From NCBI GenBank assembly GCA_021740085.1, contig JAIPAL010000021.1, positions 1-36,378 on the forward strand: DNA of 36,378 nucleotides. The letters run 5' to 3'. Each line of letters starts with the position of its first letter. The first letter of the stretch is position 1. Under the pieces are notes generated by a model. It ran no database searches and was not told the origin of the DNA. It saw only the letters and a list, made by a program, of their open reading frames with translations. Positions 25,862 to 33,372 of this stretch are shown here, piece after piece. A program made the translations under genes and the position numbers. The stretch is from Crocinitomicaceae bacterium (lineage in GTDB: Bacteria; Bacteroidota; Bacteroidia; Flavobacteriales_D; Crocinitomicaceae).

Positions 25862-26980
25862 ATGAACTTTATTACCTCTAGCAGTCATTTACTTAAGCAC
25901 TTACAAAGTATATCTGGTGTGTTAAGCACAAATAGCACATTGCCGATACTGGATAATTTTCTTTTTTCAATTGTCGGTAATGAATTAACGGTATGTGCTT
26001 CTGACCTTGAGACGACCATGATGACCAAGTTACAAGTGCAATCTGAAAATGATGGAAAAATTGCTATGCCTGCAAAATTAATTTTGGAGGTGCTGAAAAG
26101 CATGCCTGACCAACCTTGTACTATCAAAGTAAATCAAGCCAATTTCTCCATCGAAATAGTTTACGATAACGGTAAATCTAAAATGCCTGGTTTTAATGGC
26201 GAAGAGTTTCCTAAGCTGCCAAAAACTAACTATAATAGTTCTATTGAACTTACAGGTGAACTCCTTTCAAGAGCAATAAACAAAACTATTTTTGCAACAG
26301 GAGTAGAAGATATGCGCCCAACTATGACTGGTGTATATTGCCAATTTTCACCAGAAGATATTACTTTCGTTGCAACAGATGCACATAAATTAGTGCGATA
26401 CAGAAGAAGTGACATCACCACAACAAGTTCGGCAGCTTTTATTCTACCAAAAAAACCATTGAATCTATTAAAAGCGAACCTCAAAGGAGAAGAAAGTGTA
26501 ACGCTAGAATACAATGAATCAAATGCCCTTTTTACTTTCGGAGATATTATTTTGGTTTGCCGATTAATTGAAGGTAAATACCCAAATTACGAAGCCGTTA
26601 TTCCAAAAGAAAATCCTAATGTCCTAACGATAGATCGTCTTCAATTCTTAAGCTCATTAAAGCGAGTAGCTATCTTCTCTAATAAAACCACACATCAAGT
26701 AAAATTAAAATTAGCTGGATCTGAATTGTCCCTGTTTGCAGAAGACATTGATTTTTCAAATGAAGCTAGCGAACGCTTAACGTGTAATTATGATGGAGAC
26801 GACTTAGAAATTGGTTTTAACTCACGGTTTTTAGTTGAAATGCTTGCAAGTATTGATACCGAAGTTGTTAAATTAGCGATGAGCGAACCAAGTAGAGCGG
26901 GCTTGCTAATGCCAGTAAATGGTGAAAATGATAAAGAAGATATATTAATGTTAGTCATGCCAGTCATGATTAATAGATAG
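25862..26980 (+). CDS. dnaN: DNA polymerase III beta subunit (sliding clamp)
   Basis: The ring-shaped processivity clamp of the replicative polymerase. The 372 residues fit three repeated clamp folds of about 120 residues each. Marks: SGVLSTNSTLPILDNFLF, DLETTM, VATDAHKLVRY at the central domain boundary, and a C-terminal PVMINR end in place of the usual MPM-R/L. rlmN follows after 14 bases. dnaA is about 4 kb downstream on the same strand rather than adjacent. Confidence 0.97.
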   Translation: MNFITSSSHLLKHLQSISGVLSTNSTLPILDNFLFSIVGNELTVCASDLETTMMTKLQVQSENDGKIAMPAKLILEVLKSMPDQPCTIKVNQANFSIEIVYDNGKSKMPGFNGEEFPKLPKTNYNSSIELTGELLSRAINKTIFATGVEDMRPTMTGVYCQFSPEDITFVATDAHKLVRYRRSDITTTSSAAFILPKKPLNLLKANLKGEESVTLEYNESNALFTFGDIILVCRLIEGKYPNYEAVIPKENPNVLTIDRLQFLSSLKRVAIFSNKTTHQVKLKLAGSELSLFAEDIDFSNEASERLTCNYDGDDLEIGFNSRFLVEMLASIDTEVVKLAMSEPSRAGLLMPVNGENDKEDILMLVMPVMINR

Positions 26981-26994
26981 TTCGGACAAAGAAT

Positions 26995-28071
26995 ATGAAG
27001 CCCGAGGATAAAATTAACATCCGAAATTTATCCTTAGAGGAAATAACCGCCCAACTCCTGGATGCCAACTTCCCTGCCTTTAGAGCAAAACAATTATTTG
27101 AATGGCTCTGGAAGAAAAACATGACTTCCTTTAGTCACATGGGAAACCTTGGAAAAGAATTAATTCTCTTTTTAGAAAATACCTATTATATTGACGCATT
27201 GCTGGTAAGCGATCAGCAAGTTAGTAAAGACAAAACCATCAAATGTGCCTTTTCAATTGATGAAACGAAAATAGTTGAAGGCGTATTGATTCCTACTCCC
27301 AAAAGAACAACCGCCTGCATATCCTCACAAATTGGTTGCAGTCTTTCGTGTAAGTTTTGTGCCACTGGCCGCTTAAAATTAATGCGAAATTTATCCGCTG
27401 GCGAAATGGTGGATCAAGTTGTTCATTTACGAAATCAAGCTTCCCAACTTTACGGAAAATCCTTAAGTAATATCGTTTACATGGGTATGGGCGAACCCCT
27501 ACTTAACTACAACAACGTCTTGCGATCAGTGGAATTACTATGCTCCGAAGCAGGCTTAGGTATTTCACCTAGAAGAATTACGGTTTCCACTGCCGGAATT
27601 GCAAAAATGATCCGAAAATTAGGCGATGACAAAGTAAAATTCAATTTAGCGCTTTCATTGCATGCTGCCAATGACGAAAAACGCAGTCAAATAATGGAAA
27701 TTAACGACTCAAACAATTTAGCTGCATTGACAGAATCATTGATCTATTTTCATGAAGCCACCAATACAAGAGTTACTTTTGAATATATAATTTTCAAAGA
27801 CTTCAATGATACCATTGATGATGCAAGAGAGTTAGCAATTTTTGCTAAAGCCATTCCATGTAAAATAAACATTATAGAATACAACCCGATAGACGGCGGG
27901 ATCTTTCAACAAGCAGATCCAGAAAAAGTAAGCGCTTTTGCAGAATACCTAGAAGCAAAAAATATCATAGTAAACATTCGAAGAAGCAGAGGCAAAGACA
28001 TTGATGCTGCCTGCGGACAATTGGCGAATAAAAATAAGGCAATCGCTGAAGAGGCGCGAGAATTAAAGTAA
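26995..28071 (+). CDS. rlmN: dual-specificity 23S rRNA/tRNA adenine-C2 methyltransferase RlmN
   Basis: A radical-SAM enzyme that methylates C2 of A2503 in 23S rRNA and of A37 in some tRNAs. The [4Fe-4S] cluster cysteines are C115, C119 and C122 (CSLSCKFC). YMGMGEPLLNY and ISPRRITVSTAGI follow. The C-terminal DIDAACGQL carries the catalytic cysteine that forms the methyl intermediate, and the second conserved Cys is present. At 358 residues it has normal length. It is cotranscribed with dnaN (14-base gap). The convergent SirB1-like gene ends 28 bases after it, with no strong terminator between. Confidence 0.96.
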   Translation: MKPEDKINIRNLSLEEITAQLLDANFPAFRAKQLFEWLWKKNMTSFSHMGNLGKELILFLENTYYIDALLVSDQQVSKDKTIKCAFSIDETKIVEGVLIPTPKRTTACISSQIGCSLSCKFCATGRLKLMRNLSAGEMVDQVVHLRNQASQLYGKSLSNIVYMGMGEPLLNYNNVLRSVELLCSEAGLGISPRRITVSTAGIAKMIRKLGDDKVKFNLALSLHAANDEKRSQIMEINDSNNLAALTESLIYFHEATNTRVTFEYIIFKDFNDTIDDARELAIFAKAIPCKINIIEYNPIDGGIFQQADPEKVSAFAEYLEAKNIIVNIRRSRGKDIDAACGQLANKNKAIAEEARELK

Positions 28072-28099
28072 GAATAAAGTTACTGATTCGAATTCTAGC

Positions 28100-28963
28100 C
28101 TAAATTGAATTAATCAATTCATTTAAATCCGATGCTTTTCGATCATCACCGATATGTTGAAAGGATATCATTAAATCCTCAATCATTCTTTTTATTAAAC
28201 TTGAATTAGAACAGGGCTCAAAATGCGATCTATTGGGATTTAGATTTCGTGATGATAAAAAGGCATCTATTTCTCGCGCATCTAAAATATCTCCTAAGGC
28301 TTTCGGATTAATGTAAAACAATACCCCAAAATCATTTTGTTGATTAATTATGAAATTTGATTGGTTATAATCCATAAATGCCAACACAAAACTATTTGGC
28401 AAATTCACCCCATATACAGGCAAGTCAAGAGATTGAGCTATAATACTATAAATCAATCCTATTGTTAAAGGAGCACCTTGTTTTGACTCTAACACTTTAG
28501 AAATGTCTATTTCCTCAGGACTATAACTTTCCTTATTTAGGCATTTGAATTGAAAAACGCCGAAAAATATTCGATTAAAAATCTTAATCTGCTCAAAACT
28601 TGTTTGGTAATCATTAAACTCTAACCAAATAGCCCGACGAAGCGATTGGATGGCATCATAAACAAGTGAATCTTCTAAATAAGTATCATGATGTTTTGAG
28701 ACAATTATAGAACCCAATAACAAATCTTTTTCTTCTGAATTGATCCATTGAATTAATTCATCTTTCAAAACATTTCGTTGGATTTCATTAATTAATGAAA
28801 CTACACGTTCATTAAATTCATCGCCAAAACAATTTTTTTGCGCTGCTTTCTCCAGAGAGGACATGGCATCGTCACCTATTTTAACTAATTCATTTTTCAC
28901 CTGCTCAAAAACTTGATTATTAGGGTCTTCGTGCAATCGTATTAAAGCTTCGATCTTTGTCAT
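28100..28963 (-). CDS. SirB1/transglutaminase-like family protein
   Basis: A 287-residue cytoplasmic protein. Residues about 1-70 are a helical region (TKIEALIRLHEDPNN; VKIGDDAMSSLEKAAQ). The rest resembles the SirB1 N-terminal transglutaminase-like domain: SLVYDAIQSLRRAIW near residue 100, LESKQGAPLTIGLIYSIIAQSLDLPVYGVNLP near 165, and FYINPKALG. In this family the transglutaminase fold commonly lacks the catalytic Cys, and here GAPLTIG stands where GSPL.LG is usual, so a binding role is more likely. I chose the ATG at 28963; the GTG at 28975 would lie at about the expected transcript start. Confidence 0.86.
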   Translation of the reverse strand: MTKIEALIRLHEDPNNQVFEQVKNELVKIGDDAMSSLEKAAQKNCFGDEFNERVVSLINEIQRNVLKDELIQWINSEEKDLLLGSIIVSKHHDTYLEDSLVYDAIQSLRRAIWLEFNDYQTSFEQIKIFNRIFFGVFQFKCLNKESYSPEEIDISKVLESKQGAPLTIGLIYSIIAQSLDLPVYGVNLPNSFVLAFMDYNQSNFIINQQNDFGVLFYINPKALGDILDAREIDAFLSSRNLNPNRSHFEPCSNSSLIKRMIEDLMISFQHIGDDRKASDLNELINSI

Positions 28964-28979
28964 TCGTATATTCACCTTG

Positions 28980-29011
28980 CAAATTTATTCGCTAATGCAT
29001 TTGGTTTTCAA
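28980..29011 (-). promoter_or_regulatory. promoter of the SirB1-like gene
   Basis: On the minus strand: TTG (29011-29009), a 21-base spacer, and an exact -7 TAAATTTG (28987-28980), 16 bases before the ATG at 28963. Its position argues for the ATG start over the upstream GTG. Confidence 0.55.
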
Positions 29012-29149
29012 TACAAAATCATTCTTTATCAATGTTCAAATGTTAATTCCGCTGTAACTTTTAGTAAAATCAGCCGTTAAGACATTTCGAATCAAATAAA
29101 CTTTGCTACAGGTTGTTTGAAAGAAGAGGCTTTCGGGCCTAATTTTTTT

Positions 29150-29157
29150 TATCTTTG
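29150..29157 (+). promoter_or_regulatory. -7 promoter element (TATCTTTG) for the small lipoprotein gene
   Basis: An exact TAnnTTTG preceded by a T-run, 13 bases before the ATG at 29171, with an A-rich leader. No -33 TTG is found at normal spacing. Confidence 0.5.
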
Positions 29158-29170
29158 AAAAAAAAACAAC

Positions 29171-29491
29171 ATGAAAACAAGCTTCTTATTTCTTAGTTTA
29201 TTGATTTTTTCTTGCAAAACTCCTTGCCATGTGAAACGGAGCAATTCAATTGAGAATAGAACAATTGGTATTGTTCACGTTGCTGAGAATAATTGTCCTT
29301 ATTACATAGAAGTGGTGGAAGGTGTAAAAGACGATCTACATAAAAAACTATATCCTATTGATTTTAAAGACAATTACAAGAAAAAAGGCTTGAAACTTTC
29401 CTTTGTTTATACGAACAGTAAAGCAATGAGTCCTGAGAATTGTTCAATAGATGGTGTGGTAGTACTTGATAGCGTTCAAGTTATCCCGTAG
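29171..29491 (+). CDS. small lipoprotein of unknown function
   Basis: A 106-residue protein with a lipobox (LIFSC, Cys at residue 15) after a short hydrophobic segment, so it is probably anchored in the envelope. The mature part has NNCPYYIEVVEG, KKLYPIDFKD.YKKKGLKL.F.Y and ENCSIDGVVVLDSVQ segments. I have seen this pattern in short Bacteroidota proteins of unknown role. Two further cysteines (NNC, ENC) could form a disulfide. It stands alone on the plus strand between two minus-strand genes and ends four bases from the ureohydrolase stop. Confidence 0.77.
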   Translation: MKTSFLFLSLLIFSCKTPCHVKRSNSIENRTIGIVHVAENNCPYYIEVVEGVKDDLHKKLYPIDFKDNYKKKGLKLSFVYTNSKAMSPENCSIDGVVVLDSVQVIP

Positions 29492-29495
29492 GCAG

Positions 29496-30452
29496 TTAAT
29501 TTCCAATAAAATCGCGCACTAAATAACTCAAGGCTTTGCCCACCTTTTTTTTGTCCTCATCGCTGATTGGGGCGGCTTCTGTTAAATGTAAATAAGCAAT
29601 ATTCAAGCTAGAATTTGCCAATTTTCTTACAACACTTCTAATTTCATCAAGTCGCCAACCCGAAGGGGAAATAGCCGAACTAGGCATATCGGCAATACAA
29701 TCCATGTCTATTTCTAGTCCAATTGAAGTATGCTGTACTTGATCTAAGATCAATTTCTCAATATCATCAGAAAGATGACGGTGGCCATCCAAATAATCCT
29801 CATAAAAAGTGTATCTAGCCTGGTTATCGTTTAAATAGTGTAAGCTACTTGCATTTAAATATGCCTGATGCAAACCAAAAACATGGTATTTCTTGATCAA
29901 TCCTTCCTGCATTGCGTAAGAAAACGAATTTCCGCTATGTCTACCCTCCAACGCTCGACAGTCAGCATGCGCATCGATGTTTAAGACATCTATTTTATCA
30001 TTAAATAAATTGGCCCACCTAATTAATGGAAGCGCATTATTATGACCTCCACCAATAAGGATAGGAACTTGTTCCCGACGCAGATATTTTGTCAAAACAC
30101 TTAACACAAACTCGTCTAATTCAACTACAAAATCAGTTAACTGCCCCTTGTTTATTGTTGAACCTATCCATTTAATGTATCCAATACAGGCACAATTATG
30201 TTGAAAATCTTGTGTATTTAAAAATGAAGAGCAAAAAGAGAGAAAAGCATTTTCCGCCCCTGGTAATCCCCCATTCGCCATTGGACCAATCGATTCAGAA
30301 ATACCTAAAATTATATATGTTGCATTAAGAGGGTCATTCTCCGCAATCAAAGACTGCCCTACTCTATTTTCACCAGGGCGCGATGAAGTATAAATGGAAA
30401 AATCCTTTTCGGTAAAAGATACTAATTCAAAATTACTGTTCTTGGATAGCAT
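29496..30452 (-). CDS. arginase/agmatinase/formimidoylglutamase-family ureohydrolase
   Basis: A binuclear-manganese hydrolase that splits a guanidine- or formimidoyl-type substrate in the cytoplasm. Metal motifs in order: GGGHNN (His), NIDAHADCR (Asp-x-His-x-Asp), and EIDMDCI (Asp-x-Asp), so the metal set is complete. The substrate cannot be told from the sequence; formimidoylglutamase is a common label for this branch. The ATG at 30452 leaves a 20-base overlap with the thioesterase gene. An upstream start at 30512 would overlap it by 80 bases and add residues (MLFLKNQYHPL) that look like thioesterase shadow, so 30452 is preferred. Confidence 0.88.
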   Translation of the reverse strand: MLSKNSNFELVSFTEKDFSIYTSSRPGENRVGQSLIAENDPLNATYIILGISESIGPMANGGLPGAENAFLSFCSSFLNTQDFQHNCACIGYIKWIGSTINKGQLTDFVVELDEFVLSVLTKYLRREQVPILIGGGHNNALPLIRWANLFNDKIDVLNIDAHADCRALEGRHSGNSFSYAMQEGLIKKYHVFGLHQAYLNASSLHYLNDNQARYTFYEDYLDGHRHLSDDIEKLILDQVQHTSIGLEIDMDCIADMPSSAISPSGWRLDEIRSVVRKLANSSLNIAYLHLTEAAPISDEDKKKVGKALSYLVRDFIGN

Positions 30453-30858
30453 ACGATTGAATAATTGAAAGTAATTCTTTAGGGGGTGGTACTGGTTTTT
30501 TAGAAATAGCATCTATAAAAACTAGGATGGTCATTGCAGATGCTATTAATTTTTGATTATCGTTGTAAATAAAATAATCAAAATAAATTCGGACGCCTTC
30601 AATAGCCGTGATTTTAGTTTCAATCAAAAGCATGTCATCATAATAAGCAGGCGAAAAATATTTTATCTGAAATTCAGAAACAGGCAACATAATACCATTG
30701 TCCTCTAATGATTTATATGAAATCCCCAATGATCGTAAAGATTCAACCCTGCCGATTTCTAGAAAAGACGCGTAATTGCCATAATAACAGTAGCCCATTT
30801 TATCGGTTTCGGCATACCGCACCCTGACATAATGCTTATTCGTGTAATTTATCTTCAT
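30433..30858 (-). CDS. YbgC/4-hydroxybenzoyl-CoA-type acyl-CoA thioesterase
   Basis: A 141-residue hot-dog-fold hydrolase of acyl-CoA esters. The family signature VRYAETDKMGYCYYGNYASFLE at residues 13-34 holds the catalytic Asp of TDKMG, and the second strand pattern (LLIETKITAIEGVRIYFDYFIY) is typical. The acyl substrate cannot be deduced. It is first in a two-gene unit with the ureohydrolase (20-base overlap) and divergent from dnaA, with a 254-base AT-rich gap between. Confidence 0.92.
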   Translation of the reverse strand: MKINYTNKHYVRVRYAETDKMGYCYYGNYASFLEIGRVESLRSLGISYKSLEDNGIMLPVSEFQIKYFSPAYYDDMLLIETKITAIEGVRIYFDYFIYNDNQKLIASAMTILVFIDAISKKPVPPPKELLSIIQSYAIQEQ

Positions 30859-31112
30859 CTTAATTCAAAAATACGCTTTTAATGCGCTAAAATCATTTTT
30901 TTATTCCTTATATTTACAATTCCTTAATTATTTCAACTGCTTATTAATATTTTAAATACTTGTAAAAAATAGTTTAAAATCAAGACCCTTTCGGTTTTTT
31001 TTTTAACTTTTTTATACTAACCTTTGTTCATATTAATTTAATAATAGTCAAATTAAATTTAAAACAAATCTAGCTGGTAATAATCAGCACATATTATATA
31101 TTGAAATAAGTA
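30859..31112 (+). other. AT-rich dnaA upstream region
   Basis: A 254-base gap between divergent thioesterase and dnaA genes with many A/T runs, for example T-runs at about 31000-31010. It should hold the dnaA promoter: TAACCTTTG near 31018-31026 is like TAnnTTTG with one extra base. I saw no near-consensus DnaA box here and no RNA gene. Confidence 0.35.
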
Positions 31113-32552
31113 ATGAATATGATTAATAAAGATCACGAAGGGACCTGGGAAAACTGCCTCAATGTTATAAAGGACAATATTTCAGCACAAGCATTCAAAA
31201 CATGGTTTACGCCAATTATCCCCGTGAAAATTGAAAATAGCACCTTGACAATTCAAGTTCCTTCCCACTTTTTCTATGAGTGGTTAGAGGAGCATTATAT
31301 CAATTTATTAAGCCGTGTAATAAAAAAAGAAATTGGATCTGAAGGGACCTTAGAATATTCCATCTTAATGGAAAGTAATCACAAAAACGCTATACCATAT
31401 ACTGTAAAACTTCCTACACAAAATAATAATTCAATTAGAAACTCACCTGTTTCTATCCCTCTTAATAATGGTGAAAAGCAAATAAGAAATCCATTTATCA
31501 TTCCTGGTCTCAAGAAGATAAATATTGAATCGAATTTAATGCCTCAATTTACCTTAGACAATTTTGTTGAGGGAGAATGCAACCGATTAGCCCGTGCATC
31601 TGGTTATGCGATTGCAAACAAACCTGGAGGAACCGCTTTTAATCCTTTGTTAATTTATGGCGGAGTTGGATTAGGAAAAACACACTTAGCGAATGCTATT
31701 GGAATTGCGATCAAGGAGAAACAGCCAAACAAAACGGTTTTATACGTTCAATCCGAAAAATTCGCACATCAATTTATAGATGCAATAAAGAACCAAACAA
31801 CCAATGATTTTGTGCATTTCTATCAAATGATAGACGTGTTAATTATTGATGATGTTCAATTCTTTGCCGGTAAAGAAAAAACGCAAGATGTGTTCTTTAG
31901 CATATTTAATCACTTACATCAGAATGGGAAACAAATCGTTTTAACATCTGATAAAGCGCCAGTCGAATTACAAGGAATGGAGCAACGCTTATTGTCACGT
32001 TTTAAATGGGGGCTTTCGGCAGATTTATCTGTGCCGGATTTAGAAACAAGAATTGCCGTTTTACATAAAAAAATGCACGGGAGTGGTATTGAACTTCCAA
32101 AAGAAGTGGTAGAATACCTAGCGTATTCAATTAACACAAACATTCGTGAAATTGAAGGTGCGCTAAATACCTTACTAGCACAAGCTTCATTAAATAAAAA
32201 AGCAATTACACTGGAATTAGCCAAGCAAATGGTTGACAAATTTGTGAAAAACACGGCGCGTGAAGTTTCAATAGAATACATTCAAAAAGTAGTGTGTGAC
32301 TATTTTGACTTGCCAATAGAAATGTTGAAATCTAAAACACGGAAACGTGAAGTGGTACAGGCTCGTCAAATCTCCATGTATTTTTCTAAAAAGATGACGA
32401 AGTCATCCCTTGCAAATATTGGCGCTCATTGTGGTGGAAAAGACCATGCGACGGTGCTACATGCTTGCAGGACGGTTGTTAATCTTTCGGAAACTGATAA
32501 GCAGTTTAAAGTTTATTTAGAAGACCTAGAAAAGAAATTGACACTTCAATAG
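31113..32552 (+). CDS. dnaA: chromosomal replication initiator DnaA
   Basis: The AAA+ ATPase that opens the replication origin. Domain I is residues 1-90 (WENCLNVIKDNISAQAFKTWF). A short Asn-rich linker follows to about 140. The AAA+ domain III has Walker A GGVGLGKTH (183-191) and Walker B LIIDDVQF, with an arginine-finger type LLSRFKWGL. Domain IV is a DNA-binding helix-turn-helix with VVQARQISMYFSKK and the DnaA signature GGKDHATVLHACRTV. At 479 residues it has the usual length. The start could also be the ATG six bases downstream (31119). It is monocistronic or followed by the envelope genes after a 129-base gap. Confidence 0.98.
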   Translation: MNMINKDHEGTWENCLNVIKDNISAQAFKTWFTPIIPVKIENSTLTIQVPSHFFYEWLEEHYINLLSRVIKKEIGSEGTLEYSILMESNHKNAIPYTVKLPTQNNNSIRNSPVSIPLNNGEKQIRNPFIIPGLKKINIESNLMPQFTLDNFVEGECNRLARASGYAIANKPGGTAFNPLLIYGGVGLGKTHLANAIGIAIKEKQPNKTVLYVQSEKFAHQFIDAIKNQTTNDFVHFYQMIDVLIIDDVQFFAGKEKTQDVFFSIFNHLHQNGKQIVLTSDKAPVELQGMEQRLLSRFKWGLSADLSVPDLETRIAVLHKKMHGSGIELPKEVVEYLAYSINTNIREIEGALNTLLAQASLNKKAITLELAKQMVDKFVKNTAREVSIEYIQKVVCDYFDLPIEMLKSKTRKREVVQARQISMYFSKKMTKSSLANIGAHCGGKDHATVLHACRTVVNLSETDKQFKVYLEDLEKKLTLQ

Positions 32553-32610
32553 AATTGTTGTTAACGTACTGATCAATCAATTGATAAAATTTAGTTAACT
32601 CTCTATTTAT

Positions 32611-32619
32611 TGTTGATAA
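32611..32619 (-). other. candidate DnaA box (TTATCAACA)
   Basis: On the minus strand TTATCAACA matches the DnaA box TTATCCACA at eight of nine positions. It sits in the 129-base AT-rich gap directly downstream of dnaA (32553-32681), within the near-palindrome TTGTTGATAACAA, and that gap also holds two GTTAAC sites. A single box is weak evidence for an origin. Confidence 0.3.
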
Positions 32620-32657
32620 CAATTCTAAAATAAAGACTAAATTAAATAATTGGGTAG

Positions 32658-32665
32658 TATTTTTG
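32658..32665 (+). promoter_or_regulatory. -7 promoter element (TATTTTTG) for the envelope gene group after dnaA
   Basis: An exact TAnnTTTG 16 bases before the ATG at 32682, so the envelope genes can be transcribed apart from dnaA. No -33 TTG at normal spacing. Confidence 0.45.
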
Positions 32666-32681
32666 TATAATGTTCTAGCCC

Positions 32682-33362
32682 ATGAATAAAATACTTTTCT
32701 TTTTTATTTCATTGCCCTTACTGTTTTCCTCTTGTATAGAGTTAATTGATGATTTAACTGTCCACAACGATGGTAGCGGAACTTTTAAATACACCTTAAA
32801 TTTAAGTGCTAGTAAAATTAAAGTAAATTCAATTCTTGCCTTGGATAGTCTTGACGGAAAAAAGGTTCCATCAATGGCTGAAATTAAAGCAAAGGCAAAC
32901 AGCTTTGCAGCCAATTTAAAAACGCAAGCGGGAATTACAAATGTGACGATGTCTATTAACGATGCTGATTTAATTATTAAGCTTTCATTCGACTTCAACT
33001 CTATTCTTAATTTTAAAAATGGGCTAGAAGCCGCGGTTGCATCAATTAGAAGTTCAAATCAAGGGGAAGAATTAAACCACAATTGGATAAGTTGGGATGG
33101 AAAAACACTAAAAAGAAACAGCCCCCTTATGTCCCTTACCATATCAGAACAATTAAAGGAAACCGATTTGGATCTGTTAAAAACAGGCAGTTATACAACA
33201 ATCAGTCGTTTCGATCGCGCAATTGATAAAGTGGAACAGTCAAATACTAAAATTAATCCTGCTAGAACGGCTGCCATGCTGAAAGTGAATACCTACGATT
33301 TACAAAAGAATAATTCGCTTTTAGACAATTGTATTTATCTAACTCCCTTAAAAAATAAATAA
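32682..33362 (+). CDS. lipoprotein of unknown function, first of three envelope genes behind dnaA
   Basis: A 226-residue protein whose hydrophobic N-terminus ends in the lipobox LFSSC (Cys 18). The mature part starts IELIDDLTVHNDGSGTFKYTLNLSA, a strand-turn-strand pattern seen in some Bacteroidota lipoproteins, then has helical (MAEIKAKANSFAANLKTQ) and beta segments (NVTMSINDADLIIKLSFDF). No enzyme motif is recognised. The next gene starts 10 bases after its stop, so the two are cotranscribed. Confidence 0.82.
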   Translation: MNKILFFFISLPLLFSSCIELIDDLTVHNDGSGTFKYTLNLSASKIKVNSILALDSLDGKKVPSMAEIKAKANSFAANLKTQAGITNVTMSINDADLIIKLSFDFNSILNFKNGLEAAVASIRSSNQGEELNHNWISWDGKTLKRNSPLMSLTISEQLKETDLDLLKTGSYTTISRFDRAIDKVEQSNTKINPARTAAMLKVNTYDLQKNNSLLDNCIYLTPLKNK

Positions 33363-33372
33363 TTTTTACCCT

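Noticed and set aside
28964..28975. GTG at 28975 as the start of the SirB1-like gene
   Set aside because: A good promoter at 28980-29011 would start transcription at about this point, and an ATG four codons in gives a normal start.
30988..31012. Hairpin AAGACC-CTTTC-GGTTTT with a T-run before dnaA
   Set aside because: The stem is short with a wobble pair and lies between divergent genes where no terminator is needed; it may be chance in AT-rich DNA.
31919..32281. A 120-codon minus-strand frame within dnaA
   Set aside because: It lies wholly in the AAA+/domain IV coding part of dnaA and reads as a Ser-rich antisense shadow.
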